A DNA stretch of 64,000 nt from Aquimonas voraii. GTDB taxonomy: Bacteria; Pseudomonadota; Gammaproteobacteria; Xanthomonadales; Xanthomonadaceae. Under the pieces are notes generated by a model, which did no database searches, was not told the DNA's origin, and was given only the letters and a program-made list of their open reading frames with translations. Both the position numbers and the translations under genes were made by a program. Of this stretch, positions 60,916 through 64,000 are shown piece by piece; the first letter of the stretch is position 1, and each line of letters opens with the position of its first letter. The stretch spans positions 100,468 to 164,467 of the forward strand of contig NZ_FNAG01000007.1 of the NCBI RefSeq assembly GCF_900101825.1. The letters are read 5' to 3'.

Positions 60916-61510
60916 GGGTTCTCCCGCGCCGGATAGCGCTGACACAGCAGCACTGGAATGCGCTCGGGCCGCGCGATGACGCCTGCCCTGGAGCAGGCGC
61001 TGCGGAGACAGAGCTGGGTGCCTGCCCCCTGCGGCTGCTTGCACCGGTTCCGTCCGGAGCCCGCGACCGCTGCGTGCCGATCCCTGTGGACCGGTCTCGT
61101 GCTGCCCCCTGGTGGGCCAGCACGGGTGCTGCGCTGCGCGCGACGCAGTGCCTGCCGCGCGCTGAGGGAAAGAGTGGAGATTTCACTCGCGCTTGACTAG
61201 GGGGGTTGTGGGGCCCGGCACGTTTGGGTGGATGCGGCGATTCAGGCGGCTGCGTGGCGGTCCGCCGTGCGATGCCCGTGGGCGTGGCCGCGTGAGCTGC
61301 CGGCGCCCGCGCGCCCACGCGGATGTACCCGCCCACGCGACTGGCGTCGCCCTCGCGGGCAAGCCGCCCACGCGCGCTCCGCGCGCCCACGGGGCATGCC
61401 GCGTGACTCCCGCCACATCCCGGGCGGGGCGCCAGCGCTTAGGGTGCGCGGTCCCGATCCGATTCCCGGATGACGCTTGACGGGCCACGCGCCCGAGGAG
61501 AGCCCCCCGT
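60916..61510. other. 595-bp region between SET genes and M13 peptidase
   Basis: Divergent promoter region for the SET operon and the peptidase. It contains the REP-like cluster at 61270-61393 and a small hairpin near 60981. Open frames here are Arg/Pro-biased without ribosome-binding sites. I could not place promoters. Confidence 0.5.
61270..61393. repeat. CGCCCACG repeat cluster, REP/BIME-like
   Basis: Four direct copies of CGCCCACG(C/G)G at 61312, 61330, 61365 and 61384, and one inverted copy CCCGTGGGCG at 61275-61284. The outer pair (TGCCC-GTGGGCG and CGCCCACGGGGCA) can form an imperfect long hairpin. The pattern suggests a repetitive extragenic palindrome cluster. Confidence 0.6.
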
Positions 61511-63634
61511 ATGAACCTACCCTTCCGCTCGCTGCTTTCCGCAGCCATCCTCACTGCGCTCGCCGCCTGCTCAGCCCCCAGCGGCGACAGCGCGTCCGCT
61601 TCAAAGGCCGCGCCTGCAGCCACGACAGCCGCCGCACCGCAGCCGATCGCCATCGATATGGCCGCGATCAAGACCCAGCCGATCAGCTTCCGCGCGGCCG
61701 ACCTCAACCCGGACGTCACGGCCTGCACCGACCTGAACCTGCACACCAACCAGACCTGGCTGGCCGCCAATCCGGTGCCGTCCGACCGCAGCAGTTGGGG
61801 CAGTTTTGAAGTGCTGGGCGAGCGCTCGCTGGAGATCCAGCACGCCATCGTGCAGGCCGCCTCGCAGTCGAACTCAGCCCCCGGCAGCATCGAGCAGAAG
61901 GTCGGCGACTTCTTCGGTTCGGGCATGGACACCGCCGCCATCGAGGCCGCCGGCATCGAGCCGCTGAAGCCGCGGCTCGCCAAGATCGACGCCATCACCG
62001 ACACCGCCGGCATCGCCGGCTACCTGCGCGACGCCTACGCGGTCGGCCAAGGGCCGCTGTTCGGCTTCTACGCCAATGCCGACCTCAAGAACTCCGAGAT
62101 GGTGATCGGCTACACCAACCAGGGCGGCCTGTCGCTGCCGGAGCGCAGCTATTACCTGGAGGATCGCGAGGACTTCGTGGCCGCGCGAGAGGCCCTGCTG
62201 ACCTATGCCGCCACCGTACTGCAGCTGGCCGGTGCCGATGAGGCCAGCGCCAAGGCGCAGGCGCAGCAGGTGCTGGAGTTCGAGACCCTGCTCGCCAAGG
62301 CCTCGCTGGACCGCGTGAGCCTGCGCGACCCGGCCACCCGCTACAACCCGGTCTCGATCGAGCAGGCCGATGCGGTGACGCCGAACTTCCCCTGGGGCGC
62401 CTTCTTCGACGCCGTCGGCGTGGCGCGCCCCGAGATGTTCTCGCTGGCCATGCCCGACTTCTTCCGCGAGTTCGACCGCATGCTGGTCGAGGTGCCGGTA
62501 CAGCAGTGGCAGACCTGGCTGCGCTTCCGCGTGCTGAACGATGCCGCGCCCTACCTCGGCAAGGCCTTCGAGGACGCCAACTTCGCGCTCTACGGCAAGA
62601 CCCTGCGCGGCCAGCAGGAGCAGCAGGAGCGCTGGAAGCGCGTGCTGAACGCGGTCAACGGCAGCATGGGCGAGGCGCTGGGCCAGCTCTACGTGGCCGT
62701 CGCTTTCCCGCCGGAATCCAAGGCCAAGATGCAGCAGCTGGTCGCCAACCTGTCGGAGGCGCTGAAGGAGCGCCTGCAGAATCTCGACTGGATGGGCGAC
62801 GAGACCAAGACCAAGGCGCTGGAGAAATGGGCCAGCTTCACGCCGAAGATCGGCTATCCCGACAAGTGGCGCAGCTGGGACGGCCTCAACGTCGGCCGCG
62901 GCAGCTATGTCGCCAACCTGGAGGCGGCGGCCGCCTTCAACTACCGCTTCATGCTCGACAAGATCGGCAAGCCGGTCGACAAGACCGAATGGGGCATGAG
63001 CCCGCAGACGGTCAACGCCTACTACCGCGCCTCGGCCAACGAGATCGTGTTCCCGGCGGCGATCCTGCAGCCCCCCTTCTTCGACCCCAACGCCGACGAC
63101 GCGCTGAACTACGGCGGCATTGGCGCGGTGATCGGCCACGAGATGCTGCACGGCTATGACGACCAGGGCAGCAAGTTCGACGCCGTTGGCAACTTCGCCA
63201 ACTGGTGGACCGACCAGGACCGCGAGCGTTTCAACGCCCGCACCGACAAGCTGGTCGCGCAGTTCAACGCCTACGAGGCCCTGCCCGGCCTCAACGTCAA
63301 CGGCCGACTGGCGCTGGGCGAGAACATCGCCGACCTGGGCGGACTGACGGTCGCCTACGCGGCCATGCGCCGCGCCCAGGGCGAGGGCTACACCGACCCG
63401 ATGGTCGAAGGCCTGTCGCAGAGCCAGCGCTTCTTCCTCAACTGGGCCACCGTCTGGCGCCGCGGCTTCACCACCGAGGCGATGAAGCTGCAGATCACCA
63501 ATGGGCCGCACGCGCCGGGCATGTTCCGCGCGGTCGGCGCGCCCTCCAACATGCCGACCTTCCATGAGGCCTTCGGCTGCCAGCCCGGCGACCGCATGCG
63601 CCGCGAGGGCGAGGAGCGCGTGGCGATCTGGTAA
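61511..63634 (+). CDS. M13-family zinc metallopeptidase lipoprotein (PepO/neprilysin-like)
   Basis: A 707-residue secreted endopeptidase. The lipobox TALAAC sets Cys20 as the lipid anchor. The M13 N-terminal domain follows (DLNLHTNQTWLAANPVPSDRSSWGSFEVL). The catalytic domain has NEIVFPAAILQPPFFDPNADDALNYGGIGAVIGHEMLHGYDDQG with H543-E-x-x-H547 and GENIADLGGL with metal-ligand Glu604. The C-terminal CxxG and RPDRMR-like end (CQPGDRMRREGEERVAIW) is complete. It cleaves small peptides on the periplasmic side or outer membrane; substrate unknown. AGGAGAG precedes the ATG. A terminator follows. Confidence 0.95.
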   Translation: MNLPFRSLLSAAILTALAACSAPSGDSASASKAAPAATTAAAPQPIAIDMAAIKTQPISFRAADLNPDVTACTDLNLHTNQTWLAANPVPSDRSSWGSFEVLGERSLEIQHAIVQAASQSNSAPGSIEQKVGDFFGSGMDTAAIEAAGIEPLKPRLAKIDAITDTAGIAGYLRDAYAVGQGPLFGFYANADLKNSEMVIGYTNQGGLSLPERSYYLEDREDFVAAREALLTYAATVLQLAGADEASAKAQAQQVLEFETLLAKASLDRVSLRDPATRYNPVSIEQADAVTPNFPWGAFFDAVGVARPEMFSLAMPDFFREFDRMLVEVPVQQWQTWLRFRVLNDAAPYLGKAFEDANFALYGKTLRGQQEQQERWKRVLNAVNGSMGEALGQLYVAVAFPPESKAKMQQLVANLSEALKERLQNLDWMGDETKTKALEKWASFTPKIGYPDKWRSWDGLNVGRGSYVANLEAAAAFNYRFMLDKIGKPVDKTEWGMSPQTVNAYYRASANEIVFPAAILQPPFFDPNADDALNYGGIGAVIGHEMLHGYDDQGSKFDAVGNFANWWTDQDRERFNARTDKLVAQFNAYEALPGLNVNGRLALGENIADLGGLTVAYAAMRRAQGEGYTDPMVEGLSQSQRFFLNWATVWRRGFTTEAMKLQITNGPHAPGMFRAVGAPSNMPTFHEAFGCQPGDRMRREGEERVAIW

Positions 63635-63658
63635 GCCAGCGTCACCAACGACGGCAGA

Positions 63659-63692
63659 GCGAACGGCCCGGGCAACCGGGCCGTTCGCGTTT
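63659..63692 (+). terminator. Terminator after M13 peptidase
   Basis: Perfect 13-bp inverted repeat GCGAACGGCCCGG / CCGGGCCGTTCGC with a 4-base loop (63659-63688), followed by GTTT. It lies 25 bases beyond the stop. Confidence 0.78.
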
Positions 63693-64000
63693 GCAGGCGA
63701 CAGACTGCCGACATTCCCGCAGCGGACGTATTGGAGGCGCCTCGCTACAGTCGTGGCATGGCCGGTGCGCACGGGCGCCGCGGGCCGCAGGCTCGGCCCC
63801 CTGGGAATGGTTGCGCGACCGCGAGCGAACCGTCGGCGATCAGCGGCAGCCCCAACGGGGTCGTGCATGACACGTTTCGTGCCTGGCCCACGTTCTAGGG
63901 GGACGTCCGTGGGTGCAAGGCCGGAATGGCTGCGGGGATTCGAAGCGCTGGCGCCGTGGCCATCGCTCGCAGCCCCGCGGCCTCACGGCTCGCCCCGGAT
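63693..64000. other. Right edge, no supportable gene
   Basis: About 300 bases without a credible coding region. The only short plus-strand frame (ATG at 63759) closes after ~44 codons and has no ribosome-binding site. A promoter for a gene beyond the window could lie here but was not identified. Confidence 0.4.

Noticed and set aside
63759..63898. Short plus-strand frame near the right edge
   Set aside because: About 44 codons, no ribosome-binding site and no recognisable sequence.

Overview
The window is a dense, high-GC stretch of chromosome with short intergenic gaps, and it has no transposase, integrase, phage gene, CRISPR array or recognisable tRNA/rRNA gene. Gene content points to a gammaproteobacterium of the Xanthomonadales/Lysobacterales. 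The clues are an AhpC with the FTFNCPTE active-site segment I associate with Xanthomonas, an exosortase of the XrtH type, a divergent rne/rluC pair, a beta-propeller hybrid sensor kinase, and intergenic GGGATT(G/C) heptamer arrays. The taxonomic call is inference; no 16S gene is present.

Layout. 0.2-5.3 kb: two small divergent genes, then an operon of a sensor kinase, a small exported protein, a TPR plus beta-barrel outer-membrane protein and the matching OmpR-type regulator. 5.3-9.0 kb (minus): gltX, a Zur-like repressor and an M14 metallopeptidase. 9.2-15.7 kb (plus): a periplasmic cyclophilin, lpxH, a lipoprotein, an acyl-CoA dehydrogenase, a GNAT acetyltransferase, an HNH nuclease and an unknown receiver-like protein. 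15.9-22.8 kb: dxs, then minus-strand ahpF and ahpC (with a candidate OxyR site and promoter), an orphan response regulator, an epimerase and xrtH. 22.9-28.7 kb: aroK-aroB, a P-type ATPase, a WGR protein and hemE. 28.9-32.5 kb (minus): a 1183-residue hybrid sensor kinase. 32.6-37.5 kb (plus): GTPase, YceI, cytochrome b561, YceI, GTPase. 37.6-44.5 kb: amtB and glnK with sigma-54 and NtrC sites, an orphan LuxR-type regulator, nfuA, a pterin dehydratase, a CPBP-like membrane protein and rluC. 44.5-48.5 kb: the long rne leader and rne. 48.7-55.5 kb: a GacA-like regulator, ugd-slyX-DUF2058, fkpA, DUF3429, an NTF2-like protein, glutathione peroxidase and an unknown membrane protein. 55.7-63.7 kb: a DUF349 protein, a CodA-like amidohydrolase, two overlapping SET-domain genes and an M13 lipoprotein peptidase.

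Most of the content is core metabolism: isoprenoid, aromatic amino acid, haem, lipid A, tRNA charging, RNA decay, nitrogen control and peroxide defence. The more unusual parts are the kinase/barrel/regulator operon, the symmetrical GTPase-YceI-b561-YceI-GTPase block, the tandem SET genes, the CPBP-like protein whose catalytic Glu pair is Gln-Gln, and three loci where heptamer arrays face each other in inverted orientation. Starts were chosen by ribosome-binding sites, signal peptides and family alignment from memory; no database search was possible.
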